NCBI GenBank assembly: GCA_963817635.1
Contig: CAWFPR010000005.1
Span: 434,001-498,000, forward strand
Direction: 5' to 3'
Length of the DNA stretch: 64,000 nucleotides
Source: CAWFPR01 sp963817635
Lineage (GTDB): Bacteria; Acidobacteriota; Vicinamibacteria; Vicinamibacterales; 2-12-FULL-66-21
Part shown: positions 34,101 to 44,370 of the stretch, in pieces
How the letters are laid out: every line of letters begins with the position of its first letter
How positions within the stretch are numbered: the stretch's first letter is position 1
The notes under the pieces: generated by a model
Databases searched by the model: none
Told to the model about the DNA's origin: nothing
The model's input: the letters and a program-made list of their open reading frames with translations, nothing else
Position numbers and translations under genes: made by a program

Positions 34101-35375
34101 CTACTCGTAGTGCAGCGCCGTGACCGGGTCCAGCCGCGACGCGCGCATGGCGGGGTAGAGTCCGAAGACCAGGCCGATCGACACCGAGACGGTGAAGGCC
34201 AGGACGATCGACGCCGGCGTCACGATCGTGGACCAGCCGGCGAAGTAGCCGATGAGCTGCGACAGGGCGACGCCGACCGCGATCCCGACCACTCCGCCGG
34301 TCAGCGAGATGATCGTCGTCTCGATCAGGAACTGCCGGACAACGTCGCGGCGCCGTGCGCCGATGGCGCGGCGAACACCGATCTCGCGCGTCCGCTCCAT
34401 CACGCTGGCCAGCATGATGTTCATGATGCCGATGCCGCCGACGAGGAGCGAGATCGACGCGATCGCGACCATGACCATCTCGAAGATGCGCTGGGTGCGC
34501 CGCTGCTCGGCGAGCAGCTCGGCCGGCGAGACGATCGTGAAATCCCCCGCCTCGCGGTGCGCGACGTTCAGCAGCCCGCGCAGCAGCGCGGCCGACGCCG
34601 CGATCTGATCGCTCGACTGCACCTGGAGATAGACGCCGTCGATCTCGTCTTTCTGGCGCGTCTGGCCGTCCTCCAGGCGGAAGATCGCGGAATACAGCGG
34701 GACGTAGATCAGGTTGTTCCGGTCCTGCGCCGGCAGCCCGGCCACGTCCGACTGGACCGTCAGCTGCGGGCCGGCCACGCCAATCACCTGGAACCACTGC
34801 TCGTTGACCTTCACGTAGCGGCCGATGGGATCTTCCACGCCGAACAGCGACGCCGCCGCGGCCTCGCCGAGCACCGCCACCGGCGCCGCCGCCGCCGTTT
34901 CCGCGTCGTCGAAGAACCGTCCGGCGGCGACGCGCAGGTTCGCAATCGCGGTGTAGCCCGGGCTGACGCCGTAGACGATCGGCGTGTCCCCCTGCGGATG
35001 CGGCAGCAGCTTGGACGGCGTGAAACGCTTCCGGGCGCTCGAGGCGGTGATGCCCTCGAGGTTCGCCTGGATCATCCGGTAGTCCTTGAAACTGAGGCCG
35101 GCCGACAGCTTCCGGACCTTCTGGAGCGCCTGCGAGTCCGGCGCTTCGCGCGCTTCGACGATCAGGTTGCGCACGCCGAGCTGCTCGATGAAGGCCATCA
35201 CTTCCTGCTGGGCACCGGCGCCGATCGACAGCATCGCGACCACGGCTGCCACGCCGAAGATCATCCCGAGCATCGTCAGCAGCGATCGCAGGGTGTGCGC
35301 GCGGAGGTTCTCGAACCCGAGGCGGAGGTCCGGCAGGAAATCGGACGTCGTGCCCGTGATGCGCGCGCCGCTCAC
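34101..35375 (-). CDS. MacB-type ABC permease
   Basis: The 424-residue protein has one MacB_PCD/FtsX unit. A first TM lies near LLTMLGMIFGVAAVVAMLSIG, with a periplasmic domain and three C-terminal TMs containing LLVGGIGIMNIMLASVMERTREIGVRRAIGA. There is no nucleotide-binding domain. It starts with GTG overlapping the stop of the upstream membrane-fusion gene (GTGA). With three membrane-fusion proteins in the same operon it should form a tripartite exporter, but an ATPase gene is absent from this part of the window. Confidence 0.9.
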   Translation of the reverse strand: MSGARITGTTSDFLPDLRLGFENLRAHTLRSLLTMLGMIFGVAAVVAMLSIGAGAQQEVMAFIEQLGVRNLIVEAREAPDSQALQKVRKLSAGLSFKDYRMIQANLEGITASSARKRFTPSKLLPHPQGDTPIVYGVSPGYTAIANLRVAAGRFFDDAETAAAAPVAVLGEAAAASLFGVEDPIGRYVKVNEQWFQVIGVAGPQLTVQSDVAGLPAQDRNNLIYVPLYSAIFRLEDGQTRQKDEIDGVYLQVQSSDQIAASAALLRGLLNVAHREAGDFTIVSPAELLAEQRRTQRIFEMVMVAIASISLLVGGIGIMNIMLASVMERTREIGVRRAIGARRRDVVRQFLIETTIISLTGGVVGIAVGVALSQLIGYFAGWSTIVTPASIVLAFTVSVSIGLVFGLYPAMRASRLDPVTALHYE

Positions 35376-36677
35376 CTGGGGCCTCCCGAAGGCATCGGCG
35401 CCGACGACGTGGCCGTCGAGGCGCGCGTGACGCCGGCCGGATCCACGAGCGCCACTTCCGTGCCTTCCGCCAGCCCTTCAATCGCCACGCGGCTCTCCGT
35501 ACGCTGCGCGACTTTCACCGGCCGCTGCTCGAACCGGTCGCCGACCTTCACGAAGACGTGTGTCTTGCCGTTCTTCTCGAAGACCGCCTGGCGCGGGAGG
35601 TGGAGCGCGTCCGGAATCTCCTTGTCGTCGATCACGACGCGGGCCGAAGAGCCGGCCTTCAGCCGTCCGTCGGGGTGTTCGAACTGAAAGGTGATGTCGA
35701 ACTGGCGGGTGATGCTCGCGGCCTCGAAGAACGAGGCGCGGGAGGCGAGCTCCGAGAGCGCGCCGACCGTGGCCTTGAACGTTTCGCCCGGAAGCGTGTC
35801 CACGAAGACGGACGCCGGCTCGCCCGACGTCAGGTTCGAGCAATCGGTCTCGTCCACCTTCGCTCGCACCTCCATGCGGCCCGATTCGATGACGTCCACG
35901 ACGGGGCGCCCCGGCCACACCGAATCGCCCTCACGGTACTCGGGCAGCACCATGCCGAAGAAGAACATGCCGCCGGAGGCGTCGCGGTTCTCCTTCACCG
36001 AGACGATGCCGTCAATAGGCGAGGTCATGCACGAGGCTGTCGATCACCTGCCGGGCGCGCTGCATCGCGAGCTGCGCCTTGTTGTACCGCTCGTCCGCCA
36101 CCGCCAGCGACGCCCGGTTCGTCACGGCGCGCGACTTGATGTCGTCCTCGAGCTGCGCGAGGCGCCGGCGCGCTTCCTCGAGCGAAAGCACGTTCTTCTG
36201 GGCCTGGATCGCCCCGATGAACTCGTTGCCCGACGCATCGAGCTCGGCGCGGCGCACGTCGAAGCGGGCGGTCAGGAGCGCGACCTCGTCCTGCGCCGCC
36301 TGCACGGCCGCGTCCGCCTTCATCTTCACGATGCCCTGCTCGGCTTCGGCGAGTTCCGACTTCGCCTGCTCGAGCTGATACTGCTGATCGGACGGATCGA
36401 ACTCCATGACGACGTCGCCCGCCTTCACGGACACGCCGGTCGGGACCATGTGGATGATGCGCAGCATGCCGCCGACGGGCGGCGTCACGAGCGTCATGGT
36501 CTTGCCGGCGCGGAGCTCACCCGTGGCGTTCACGGTGAGCTTCAGCGGCCCCTTCACCACGCGGGCGGTTGGCGTGGCGCTCTGGCGATCCGGCAGACGG
36601 GGGACCGCAATGGCGATCGCGGTGCCGGCAGCGAGGACCACGGCCCCGACGGCGGTTCGCACGACGGCGCGGTTCAT
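35372..36677 (-). CDS. HlyD/RND-type membrane-fusion protein, one frameshift
   Basis: The protein is about 434 residues: N-terminal membrane anchor (VGAVVLAAGTAIAIAV), barrel-sandwich half with VNATGELRAGKTMTLV, a coiled-coil hairpin with YQLEQAKSELAEAEQ, then the second lipoyl half, TSPIDGIVSVKEN, and beta-barrel domains. The frame breaks at ~36026 (an extra C); removing it gives IDSLVMTSPIDGIV. It overlaps the next upstream gene by 4 nt. It is the third of three membrane-fusion genes and lies directly before the permease. Confidence 0.88.
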
Positions 36678-37954
36678 TCGGCCCTCCTGATCAGATCGGC
36701 GCCGGGACGACGTGTCGCAACCCGGTCTCCGGGAGTGAGGCCGGCCGCGACGATCGCCTGTTCCCGGCCGCGCCTCGACACCTGCACCCGCAGTTCGTCG
36801 AACGCCGAGCCCGACAACCGGTAGACGACGGGCGAGCCGTCGCGCTGAAAAATCGCCTCGGACGGGACGAGCACGACGTCGGGCACACGATCGGTGGCGA
36901 TCCGCGCCACGGCGGTCATGCCCGGGCGGATCTTCGGGTCGAGCTCGAGCAGCACGAGGTCGAGATCGAAGTTACGCGGGGGCGGCCAGCCGGCGGAGAA
37001 ATCGGCGCGCGCGAGGATCGAAATCTCGTCGATGCGGGCTTTGAACTCGTGGCCGGGAACCGCTTCGATCAGGATGACCGCATCCTGACCGGTCTCGAGG
37101 CGCCCGCGGTCCGATTCGTCGAGGCGCGCTTCCAGGTGGATCGACGACAGGTCCGGCAGCTCGAGAATGTTCGCGCCCGCCCAGGCGCGGTCGCCTTCGC
37201 GGAACTCCTGGCCGTTGCCGAACATGTCACCCGAACGCGGGTTCGGCAGGATGTTCACCATGCCGGCGGCCGGCGACTTCAACTGGAGCCTGAGCAGGCC
37301 GTCCTGCGCGCGTTTCAGATCGGCCAGCGCCTTGTCGCGCTTGTGCGTCTTGCCGAACACGTCGGCCTGGGCCGACGTGCGGTCGGACTTGATCTTCTCG
37401 CCGAGCTCGATCAGCTTCTGTTCAGCGTCCTTGAGCACGAGCTTCGCCTGCTCGTTCTCGATCCGCGACACCGTGTCTCCCTTGTTGACGTCGAGTTTCG
37501 CGCGTTCGACGTCGTAGGTCGCCTTCATCAGCGCCGTCGCGTTCTGCTCCTCGGTGATCTTCGCCTGCGCGCCCGCCTGCTCGATCTCGGCCTCGGCCTG
37601 CTTCAGCTCCGACTGCTTCTCCTGGATGGTCCGCCGCAGCGTCGTGCCGTCGAACTCGACGACGACATCGCCGGGCTTGACGAGCGTTCCGTTCTTCACG
37701 AGCTTGACGATCTGGAGTTCGCCGGACTGCAGCGGCGAGGACAGAATCACGGACTTCACCGGCCGGATCTCGCCGCGGATTTCGAGCGTATCGACGAAGT
37801 CTCCGCGCGTGACGTCGGCGGTGGGGACGTCGGGCACCGTGCGCCCTCCCGCCGTGGCGATGAAACCGGCGACCGCGACGCCGCCCGCCACCAGCGTGAA
37901 CACGAGGTTGCGCGGTCGGCTCACGATGGCGCCAATCGCGTGCAGGAAGCCCAT
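36674..37954 (-). CDS. HlyD/RND-type membrane-fusion protein
   Basis: The 426-residue protein has an N-terminal TM (NLVFTLVAGGVAVAGFI), a lipoyl half (EIRGEIRPVKSVILSSP, LVKPGDVVVEFDG), a long coiled-coil (residues ~105-205) with many EEQ/EKQ repeats, the second half (LKSPAAGMVNILPN) and a beta-barrel with RPGMTAVARI. The start and stop overlap its neighbours by 1-4 nt. It is the middle gene of three related proteins, each probably an adaptor between inner-membrane permease and an outer-membrane channel not encoded nearby. Confidence 0.9.
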   Translation of the reverse strand: MGFLHAIGAIVSRPRNLVFTLVAGGVAVAGFIATAGGRTVPDVPTADVTRGDFVDTLEIRGEIRPVKSVILSSPLQSGELQIVKLVKNGTLVKPGDVVVEFDGTTLRRTIQEKQSELKQAEAEIEQAGAQAKITEEQNATALMKATYDVERAKLDVNKGDTVSRIENEQAKLVLKDAEQKLIELGEKIKSDRTSAQADVFGKTHKRDKALADLKRAQDGLLRLQLKSPAAGMVNILPNPRSGDMFGNGQEFREGDRAWAGANILELPDLSSIHLEARLDESDRGRLETGQDAVILIEAVPGHEFKARIDEISILARADFSAGWPPPRNFDLDLVLLELDPKIRPGMTAVARIATDRVPDVVLVPSEAIFQRDGSPVVYRLSGSAFDELRVQVSRRGREQAIVAAGLTPGDRVATRRPGADLIRRAE

Positions 37955-39189
37955 CAGCGCACCGCCACATTGCGCGCCACGACGGCGCCGCTCTCGAGCC
38001 CCGCTGTCACTACCGCTTCGTACGCGTTCGTCGCCCCGATCGTTACGGGCCGATCCTCGTACCCGCCGCCGGCCTGGATCCGCACGACGGCCTTGTCGCC
38101 GTCGTACTTCACGGCATCGCGCGGGATCACGAGGGCGCCGCTGACGCGGGCCAGCTCCACGTCGAGCGACGCGGTAAGGTCGGGCATCAGATTCGGGTGC
38201 GAGCCGTTCACGGCCACGAGCACGACGAAGTTGCGCACCTTCGGCGAGAGCGACGAGGTGACCGCCAGGGGCGAAATCTGCGCCACGCGCCCGCCGAAGG
38301 ACAGCTCGGGGTACGCGTCCAGACCGACTCGCACCGGCTGGCCCACGCGCAGGTCGTTGATGTCGGCCTGGTTGACGCGCGCCCGGACGCGCATGACCGA
38401 AGGATTCACGATGTCGACCACCGGCATGCCGGCGCGGACTTCCTCGCCTTCCTGGATCTCCGCCATGCCGCTCGACTTCCACATGGTCCGCGTGACCGAC
38501 AGCCCGGCGATCGGCGACCGGACCTCCATGCGCGTCGCGTTGGTTTCGGCCTGATGCATGGCGCTCTGAGCCTTGTCGCGACGGATCTGGATGATGCGCA
38601 GGTCGGCCAGCGCCGCGCTCCGCTTCAGGTCGTAGGTCGTCTTGAGCTGCGTCAGCGTCGCCCGCGCCTGCTCGACCGCCTGCGTGTTCTTCTCGGCTTC
38701 GATGCGGGGCAGCATCTCGTTCTTGACGGTTTCGAGCGTGGCGCGCGTGAGGCTGCTCTCGGCCTGGAGGATCTCCGAGTCGTCGCGGGCGCGCGCGGCC
38801 CGCTCCTCCGCCTCCTTCTTTCGAATCTGCTGCTCGAGGTCGTCCAGCTCGGCGTGGCGATCCAGCGCGTTCTGGAGCTGCACCTGGCGATCGAATTCGA
38901 CGAGGATGTCGCCGGGCAGGACCTTGGTCCCGGGGTGGATGAGGCTGGTGATGACGAGTGAATTCGTGTTCGGGCCTGACAGCCTGGGCGCCGCAATCGT
39001 CGTGGACTCGACCGCTTCCACCGTGCCGCTCAACCGAACCGACCGGACGAAGTCGCGAAGCGTGACGGTGGCGGTCGATTCACGCCCGCGGGCGCCCTGG
39101 GGCGTTACCGCCGCGGCTCGCGTCGACAGGACCACGGCGGCGCCCGCAACCAGTACGAAGGTCACGGCGGACAGGTACTTCAGCTTCAT
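37954..39189 (-). CDS. HlyD/RND-type membrane-fusion protein, first gene of efflux operon
   Basis: The 411-residue protein begins with a signal-anchor (YLSAVTFVLVAGAAVVLS). The lipoyl halves are LSGTVEAVESTTIAAPRL with VLPGDILVEFD and RSPIAGLSVTRTM; between them is a coiled-coil of Glu/Arg/Ala-rich helices. The C-terminal beta-barrel has QADINDLRVGQPVRVGLDAYP. It is the promoter-proximal gene of the operon. Upstream at 39315-39342 are repeated TGGGACGA boxes that may bind an activator. The ribosome-binding site is weak. Confidence 0.9.
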   Translation of the reverse strand: MKLKYLSAVTFVLVAGAAVVLSTRAAAVTPQGARGRESTATVTLRDFVRSVRLSGTVEAVESTTIAAPRLSGPNTNSLVITSLIHPGTKVLPGDILVEFDRQVQLQNALDRHAELDDLEQQIRKKEAEERAARARDDSEILQAESSLTRATLETVKNEMLPRIEAEKNTQAVEQARATLTQLKTTYDLKRSAALADLRIIQIRRDKAQSAMHQAETNATRMEVRSPIAGLSVTRTMWKSSGMAEIQEGEEVRAGMPVVDIVNPSVMRVRARVNQADINDLRVGQPVRVGLDAYPELSFGGRVAQISPLAVTSSLSPKVRNFVVLVAVNGSHPNLMPDLTASLDVELARVSGALVIPRDAVKYDGDKAVVRIQAGGGYEDRPVTIGATNAYEAVVTAGLESGAVVARNVAVR

Positions 39190-39465
39190 GGAGCTACCCG
39201 ATCGGAGTTAGACACCGGCGAGACACGTATGCCCCACACCCCGGCGTATCAGACGGTCGGGGTTGAGCCTTGGTTGGTGATGAAATAGCACCGGCCGGTT
39301 CGGATCAATGATTTTGGGACGAATCGTCCGGTCGTGGGACGAGTTGTTCGCCTCATCAACGCCTTCATCGCGGGGCCGGGTCCACCTCCGGCCGGCGCCC
39401 CGAAATCGACATCCGGGACTCGACGGGCCCCAGATCGAACGCGGCGTGCGCGGTTCGCGTCGTCC
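39190..39465. other. 276-bp interval upstream of the efflux operon
   Basis: It holds the TGGGACGA repeats at 39315-39342. No coding sequence, clear sigma70 promoter or -24/-12 core was found. The downstream end of metH is at 39466. Confidence 0.4.
39315..39342. promoter_or_regulatory. TGGGACGA direct repeats with an inverted copy
   Basis: TGGGACGA occurs at 39315 and 39335 (20 bp apart), and the first forms a dyad with the following TCGTCC (GGACGA-A-TCGTCC, 39317-39329). It lies ~125-150 bp before the efflux-operon start codon, suiting an enhancer-type activator site. Confidence 0.45.
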
Positions 39466-42400
39466 TCAGCACTTCACGCCTGATGCCGCCGGATCGTATG
39501 CAAGGCTCTGGGCCAGCCAGCGCTCCGCCTCCTCGATCGGCACCCCCTTCCGTCTGGCGTAGGACTCGAGCTGGTCGCGGCCGATGCGGCCCACGTTGAA
39601 GTACCTGGCGTCTGGATGCGAGAAGTAGAGGCCGCTGACCGAAGCGGCCGGCAGCATGGCCGCGCTCTCCGTGAGGCTGATGCCCTGCCTTGCCGCGTCG
39701 AGCACCGTGAACAGCTTGAACTTCTCGGAATGGTCCGGACAGGCGGGGTACCCATACGCTGGCCGGATACCACGGTATTTCTCCGCCGCCAGCTCTTCGG
39801 GCGTGAGCTGCTCGCCTTCGCCGTAGCCGAAGTCCTTGCGCGCCTGCGCGTGCAGGTACTCGGCGAATGCCTCGGCGAGACGATCGGCGATCGCCTTCAC
39901 CATGATGGCGTTGTAGTCGTCATGATCCCGTTCGAACTGCCGCGCGAGCTCGTCCGCGCCGATCCCGGCGGTGACGGCGAACATGCCGAGGTAGTCGGGC
40001 ACGCGGCTCTCTCGCGGCGCGATGAAGTCGGCCAGCGAGCGGTTCGGCCGCTTGTCGGCGATTACCTCCTGCTGCCGCAGCATGGGCAGCCGGACGAACT
40101 CCTCGCGCCGTGAGTCGTCCGTGTACACGACGATGTCGTCGCCGTCGGCGTTCGCGGGCCAGAAGCCGTACACGCCGCGCGCCGTCAGCAGCTTTCCGTC
40201 GATGATCTGCTCGAGCAGCGCCCGCGCGTGCTGGAACAGTTCGCGCGCGGCGGCGCCGTACTCCGGGTGCTCGAGGATGGCGGGATAGCGCCCCTTCAGC
40301 TCCCACGCGGAGAAGAAGAACGTCCAGTCGATGTATTTCGCCAGTTCGTCGAGCGGCACGTCGTCCAGGTAGCGCCGGCCGACGAACCACGGCGACGAGA
40401 TGACCAGGTCGTCCCACGCGGTCTGCTGGCGGTTCGCCCGCGCCTGCTCGTACGAGAGCATCGGCTTGTTCCTGCGCGCGGCGTATTTGTCGCGAATGTC
40501 AGCCTGGTCGGTCCGATTCGCCGCGTCGAACGCCGGGCGCCTGGCGCCGATCAGGTTCGACACGACGTCCACCGCGCGCGAGGCGTCGAGCACGTGCACG
40601 ACGGGCCCGCTGTATTCCTGCGCGATCTTGACCGCGGTGTGCTGGCGGCTCGTCGTCGCGCCGCCGATCGAGCAGCGGCAGCGTCAGGCCGCGCCGCTCC
40701 ATTTCGCGCGCGACGAATACCATCTCGTCGAGCGATGGCGTGATGAGGCCGCTCAACCCGACGATGTCGGCCTTCCGCGCGATCGCTTCGTCGAGGATCT
40801 TCGCGCCCGGCACCATGACCCCGAGATCGACGATCTCGTAGTTGTTGCACCCGAGCACGACCCCGACGATGTTCTTCCCGATGTCGTGGACGTCGCCCTT
40901 GACGGTTGCCATCACGATCTTGCCCTGCGTGGAGGACTCCCCGGTGCGGCGCTTCTGCTCTTCCATGTAGGGCAGGAGGTAGGCGACGGCCTTCTTCATC
41001 GCGCGGGCGCTCTTGACGACCTGGGGCAGGAACATCTTGCCGGCACCGAACAGCTCGCCGACCACCTTCATGCCGTCCATCAGGGGCCCTTCGATCACCT
41101 GGATCGGCTCGGCGAACTGGTGCCGCGCCTCCTCGACGTCCACCTCGATGAAGTCCACGACGCCGTGCACGAGCGCGTGCGACAGCCGTGCCGCCACCGG
41201 CGCCTCGCGCCAGGACAGATCCGACTCGCGTTTCGTGCCCGTGCCTTTCACCTGTTCGGCAAACTGCACCATTCGTTCGGTTGCGTCGGGCCGCCGGTTG
41301 AAGATGATGTCCTCCACGTGCTCGAGCAGCGGCTTCGGGATGTCCTCGTACACGACCAGCTGGCCGGCATTGACGATGCCCATGTCCATGCCGGCCTGGA
41401 TCGCGTGATACAGGAACGCGGAGTGAATCGCCTCGCGGACGGCGTCGTTCCCGCGGAACGAGAACGACAGGTTGCTGACGCCGCCGCTGACCTTCACACC
41501 GGGGCACGTGGCCTTGATGACCCGCGTGGCCTCGATGTAGTTGACCGCGTAGTCGTTGTGCTCCTCGAGGCCGGTCGCAATTGCCAGGATGTTCGGGTCG
41601 AAGATGATGTCGGTCGGATCGAACCCGGCCTGCTCGACGAGCAGCCGGTACGCGCGCTGGCAGATCGACACCTTGCGTTCGATCGTGTCGGCCTGCCCCG
41701 TTTCGTCGAAGGCCATGACGACGACGGCGGCGCCGTAGCGATGGACGTGCCGCGCCTTCTTCAGGAAGTCGGCCTCGCCTTCCTTGAGGCTGATCGAGTT
41801 GACGACGCCCTTCCCCTGGATGCACTTGAGCCCGGCCTCGAGCACCGACCAGCGCGAGCTGTCGATCATCACGGGCACCCGGGCGATCTCCGGCTCGGTC
41901 GCGATGTAGTTCAGGAACGTCGTCATGGCCTGCTCGGAGTCGAGCATGCCTTCGTCCATGTTGACGTCGATCATGTTCGCGCCGCCGCGCACCTGCTCGA
42001 CCGCGACGCTGACGGCGTCGGTGTAGTTGTTCGCCTTGATCAGCCGCGCGAACCGGGCCGAGCCGGTCACGTTGGTGCGCTCGCCGATCATCTGGAAGTT
42101 GCTGTCCGGGCGGATCGTGAGCGTCTCGAGGCCGCTGAACTGTGAATAGTGATCGGCGCTCGGCGGTCGGCGGCTCGGCGGCTCGCGGGCCCGGGACCGG
42201 GGACTGGGGGATTGGGGCCCGGTTCATCCTCTGCCGGAGCCGCCGGATCGAGCGTCGAATGGCGGGCGCCGGAGGCCGGGCGCAACCAGGACGCCGCCGG
42301 CAGTGCCCGGGGGGTGACCTCGGCGACGGCGGCGGCAATCGCCGCGATGTGATCGGGTGTCGTGCCGCAGCAGCCGCCGAGGACGTTCGCGAAGCCGCTG

Positions 42401-43296
42401 GCGGCGAAGTCGCGCAGCAGCGCGCCGGTTTCGGCAGCCAGCTCGTCGTACTCGCCGAACGCATTCGGGAGTCCCGCGTTGGGATAGCTGCTGACGTAGC
42501 ACTCGGCCATCCGGGCGAGTTCGGCGAGATACGGCCGCATGTCGCGCGCGCCGAGTGCGCAGTTGATGCCGACGCTGAAGGGCTTCGCGTGGCGGATCGA
42601 GGTGTAGAAGGCATCGAGCGTCTGACCCGAGAGCGTCCGGCCGCTGCGATCGGTGATCGTGACCGAGATCATCACGGGCAGGCGGACGCCCTTGTCCTCG
42701 AACACGTTCTCGATGGCCACGATGGCGGCTTTCGCGTTCAGCGTGTCGAAGATGGTCTCGAGCAGCAGCAGGTCGCAGCCGCCGTCCACGAGCCCACGCG
42801 CCTGTTCCTCGTAGGCCGCGCGCACCGCGTCGAAGGTGACGGCGCGGAACGCGGGGTTGTTGACGTCCGGTGAAATCGACAGCGTGCGGTTGGTCGGCCC
42901 CATCGAGCCGGCGACGAACCGCGGACGGTCGGGCGTCTTCGCCGTCCACTCGTCGGCGGCCGCGCGGGCGATGCGCAATCCCTCGACGTTCATCTCGTAG
43001 ACGTGCGGCTCGAGTCCGTAGTCCCCCTGCGCGATGGCGGTTGCGCCGAAGGTGTTCGTCTCGATGATGTCGGCGCCGGCGGCGAGATACTCGCGGTGGA
43101 TCGCGCCGATCACGTCGGGGCGCGTCAGCACGAGCACGTCGCTGTCGCCGCGCAGCTCGCGCGGATGGTCGGCGAAGCGTGTCCCGCGGAAGTCCGCGTC
43201 GGTGAGCTTGTAGCGCTGGATCATCGTGCCCATCGCGCCGTCGAGAATCAGCACGCGGGACTGGAGCAGGCGGTGAAGGGTGTCGAGGACAGTCAT
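39466..43296 (-). CDS. metH: Cobalamin-dependent methionine synthase, two frameshifts
   Basis: About 1275 residues, normal for MetH. Order: homocysteine methyltransferase (LILDGAMGTMIQRY; zinc ligands in GINCALGA and GGCCGTTPDHI), a Pro/Ala-rich linker, the pterin domain (MIGERTNVTGSARFARL), the B12 domain (GDVHDIGKNIVGVVLG with the DxHxxG ligand, then LPLLIGGATTS) and the AdoMet reactivation domain (GYPACPDHSEK). Breaks are in the linker (42145-42215, within heptamer-like repeats) and at ~40668 (an extra G). The gene follows the ArsR-methyltransferase gene by one base; expression is probably controlled by it. No cobalamin riboswitch is seen. Confidence 0.93.
42155..42222. repeat. Heptamer-like GC repeat in the metH interdomain linker
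   Basis: Runs of GGCGGTC/GGCGGCT heptamers are followed by GGACCGG-GGACTGG-GGGATTG units. They encode a non-conserved linker between the homocysteine and pterin domains of MetH. One of the metH frameshifts falls in or next to it. Confidence 0.6.
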
Positions 43297-43297
43297 G

Positions 43298-44269
43298 TCA
43301 GTTCGCAGCGCCTTTCGGTGAATCGTTCGACGGCTTCACCGCGCTCGCGACGAGCACCGTGAAGGGGTCGCCCGTGCGACGGGAGCCCACGCCAATCCGG
43401 ACGTCGTGGAAGCCGGCGTCGCGGAACAGCGCGCCGAGCTGATCGTCGCTGAAGCCGAGCCAGCGATCGCCGAGGCGCTCGCGGACCCAGGTTTCGTTGT
43501 GCTCGCGCAGGTCGAGGACGAGGAGGCGGCCGCCCGCGACCAGGATGCGCGCGGCCTCGCGCACGGCCTGCGCGGGGTCCGACGCATGGTGCAGCGCCTG
43601 CGACAGGAGCGCGAGGTCCACGCTGGCGTCGCGAATCGGCAGATGGTCCAGCTCGCCCTGCTTCCAGGTGATGTTCGACACGCGCCGCCGCTTCGCCAGC
43701 GCACGCGCGCGGGCAAGAACGGTGTCGGAGCGATCGACCGCGATGACCCTTGAGGCCCAGCGGCTGGTCTCGATCGTGAGATAGCCCTCGCCGCAGCCGA
43801 GGTCGGCCACGCGCAGCGGCGGCAGGAGGTGGCCGAGCGCGCGCGCCCACGCGGCCCAGCTCCGGCCCGGCACGAGCTGACGTTCGTTCGTGTCCGGCCC
43901 GCTGTGGGCGGCGAAGTTCTCCTTGCGCAGCCTGCGCACTTCCTCCAGCCGCGCGTCGTCCGCCCGCCCGCCGGCGGTCGCCGCGGCGGCGGCGAACTGA
44001 GACTGGAGCAGCGGCCAGAGCGGACCCAGGCCGTTCGAGCCGTCCCGGACGGGGGGCGCGATGCTGTAGAAGGAGTACCCGCCTTCACGCTCCTCGGTCA
44101 GGAGTCCGGCGTCCTTGAGCAGGCCCAGGTGACGGGAAACGCCCGATTGGGCGATGTCGAGGATGCCGGTCAGCTCGCTGACGTTCAGGCGTTCGGCGGC
44201 GAGCAGCCGGAGGATGCGGAGACGGACGTCGTCGCCGAGCAGCCGGAAGAGCGCGGGAGCCGATTGCAT
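43298..44269 (-). CDS. ArsR-family regulator fused to a SAM-dependent methyltransferase domain
   Basis: The 323-residue protein has an N-terminal ArsR winged helix (FRLLGDDVRLRILRLL, LDIAQSGVSRHLGLLKDAGLL) and a C-terminal class I methyltransferase fold (VADLGCGEGYLTIE, ALHHASDP, RLLVLDLREH). This architecture occurs next to methionine-cycle genes in several phyla, where it senses SAM or SAH levels; that role is inferred here. It is the first gene of the operon with metH. The start is leaderless-like, with an AATCTA-N6-TAGATT dyad directly upstream as the probable autoregulatory operator. Confidence 0.9.
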   Translation of the reverse strand: MQSAPALFRLLGDDVRLRILRLLAAERLNVSELTGILDIAQSGVSRHLGLLKDAGLLTEEREGGYSFYSIAPPVRDGSNGLGPLWPLLQSQFAAAAATAGGRADDARLEEVRRLRKENFAAHSGPDTNERQLVPGRSWAAWARALGHLLPPLRVADLGCGEGYLTIETSRWASRVIAVDRSDTVLARARALAKRRRVSNITWKQGELDHLPIRDASVDLALLSQALHHASDPAQAVREAARILVAGGRLLVLDLREHNETWVRERLGDRWLGFSDDQLGALFRDAGFHDVRIGVGSRRTGDPFTVLVASAVKPSNDSPKGAAN

Positions 44270-44276
44270 ATCTATA

Positions 44277-44294
44277 AATCTACATTAATAGATT
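44277..44294. promoter_or_regulatory. Dyad AATCTA-N6-TAGATT, operator/-10 region of the metH operon
   Basis: The inverted repeat lies 7 nt from the ATG at 44269. On the minus strand TAGATT (44277-44282) serves as a -10-like box for a leaderless mRNA, so binding of the ArsR-type protein would occlude the promoter. A wider ATCTAC/GTAGAT pair also surrounds it. Confidence 0.6.
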
Positions 44295-44322
44295 CGTAGA
44301 TGCAACCGCCCGACCCCAGCCG

Positions 44323-44356
44323 GGGGTCTGACCCCACCGACACCGGGGGTCTGACC
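44323..44356. repeat. Two copies of GGGGTCTGACC hairpin motif
   Basis: GGGGTC-T-GACCCC at 44323-44335 is a 13-bp palindrome; GGGGGTCTGACC recurs at 44345-44356. They sit between the aminopeptidase stop and the metH-operon promoter and probably act as a terminator or REP-like element. Confidence 0.5.
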
Positions 44357-44370
44357 GCCGTTACGGGCTC

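Noticed and set aside
39190..39310. Sigma54 promoter for the efflux operon
   Set aside because: Candidate enhancer boxes exist, but no GG/GC pair with 12-bp spacing and a TTGC-like -12 block was found in the proper place.
43297..44370. Cobalamin or SAM riboswitch controlling metH
   Set aside because: The metH start follows the ArsR-type gene by one base and the operon leader is essentially absent; no riboswitch core sequence was seen.
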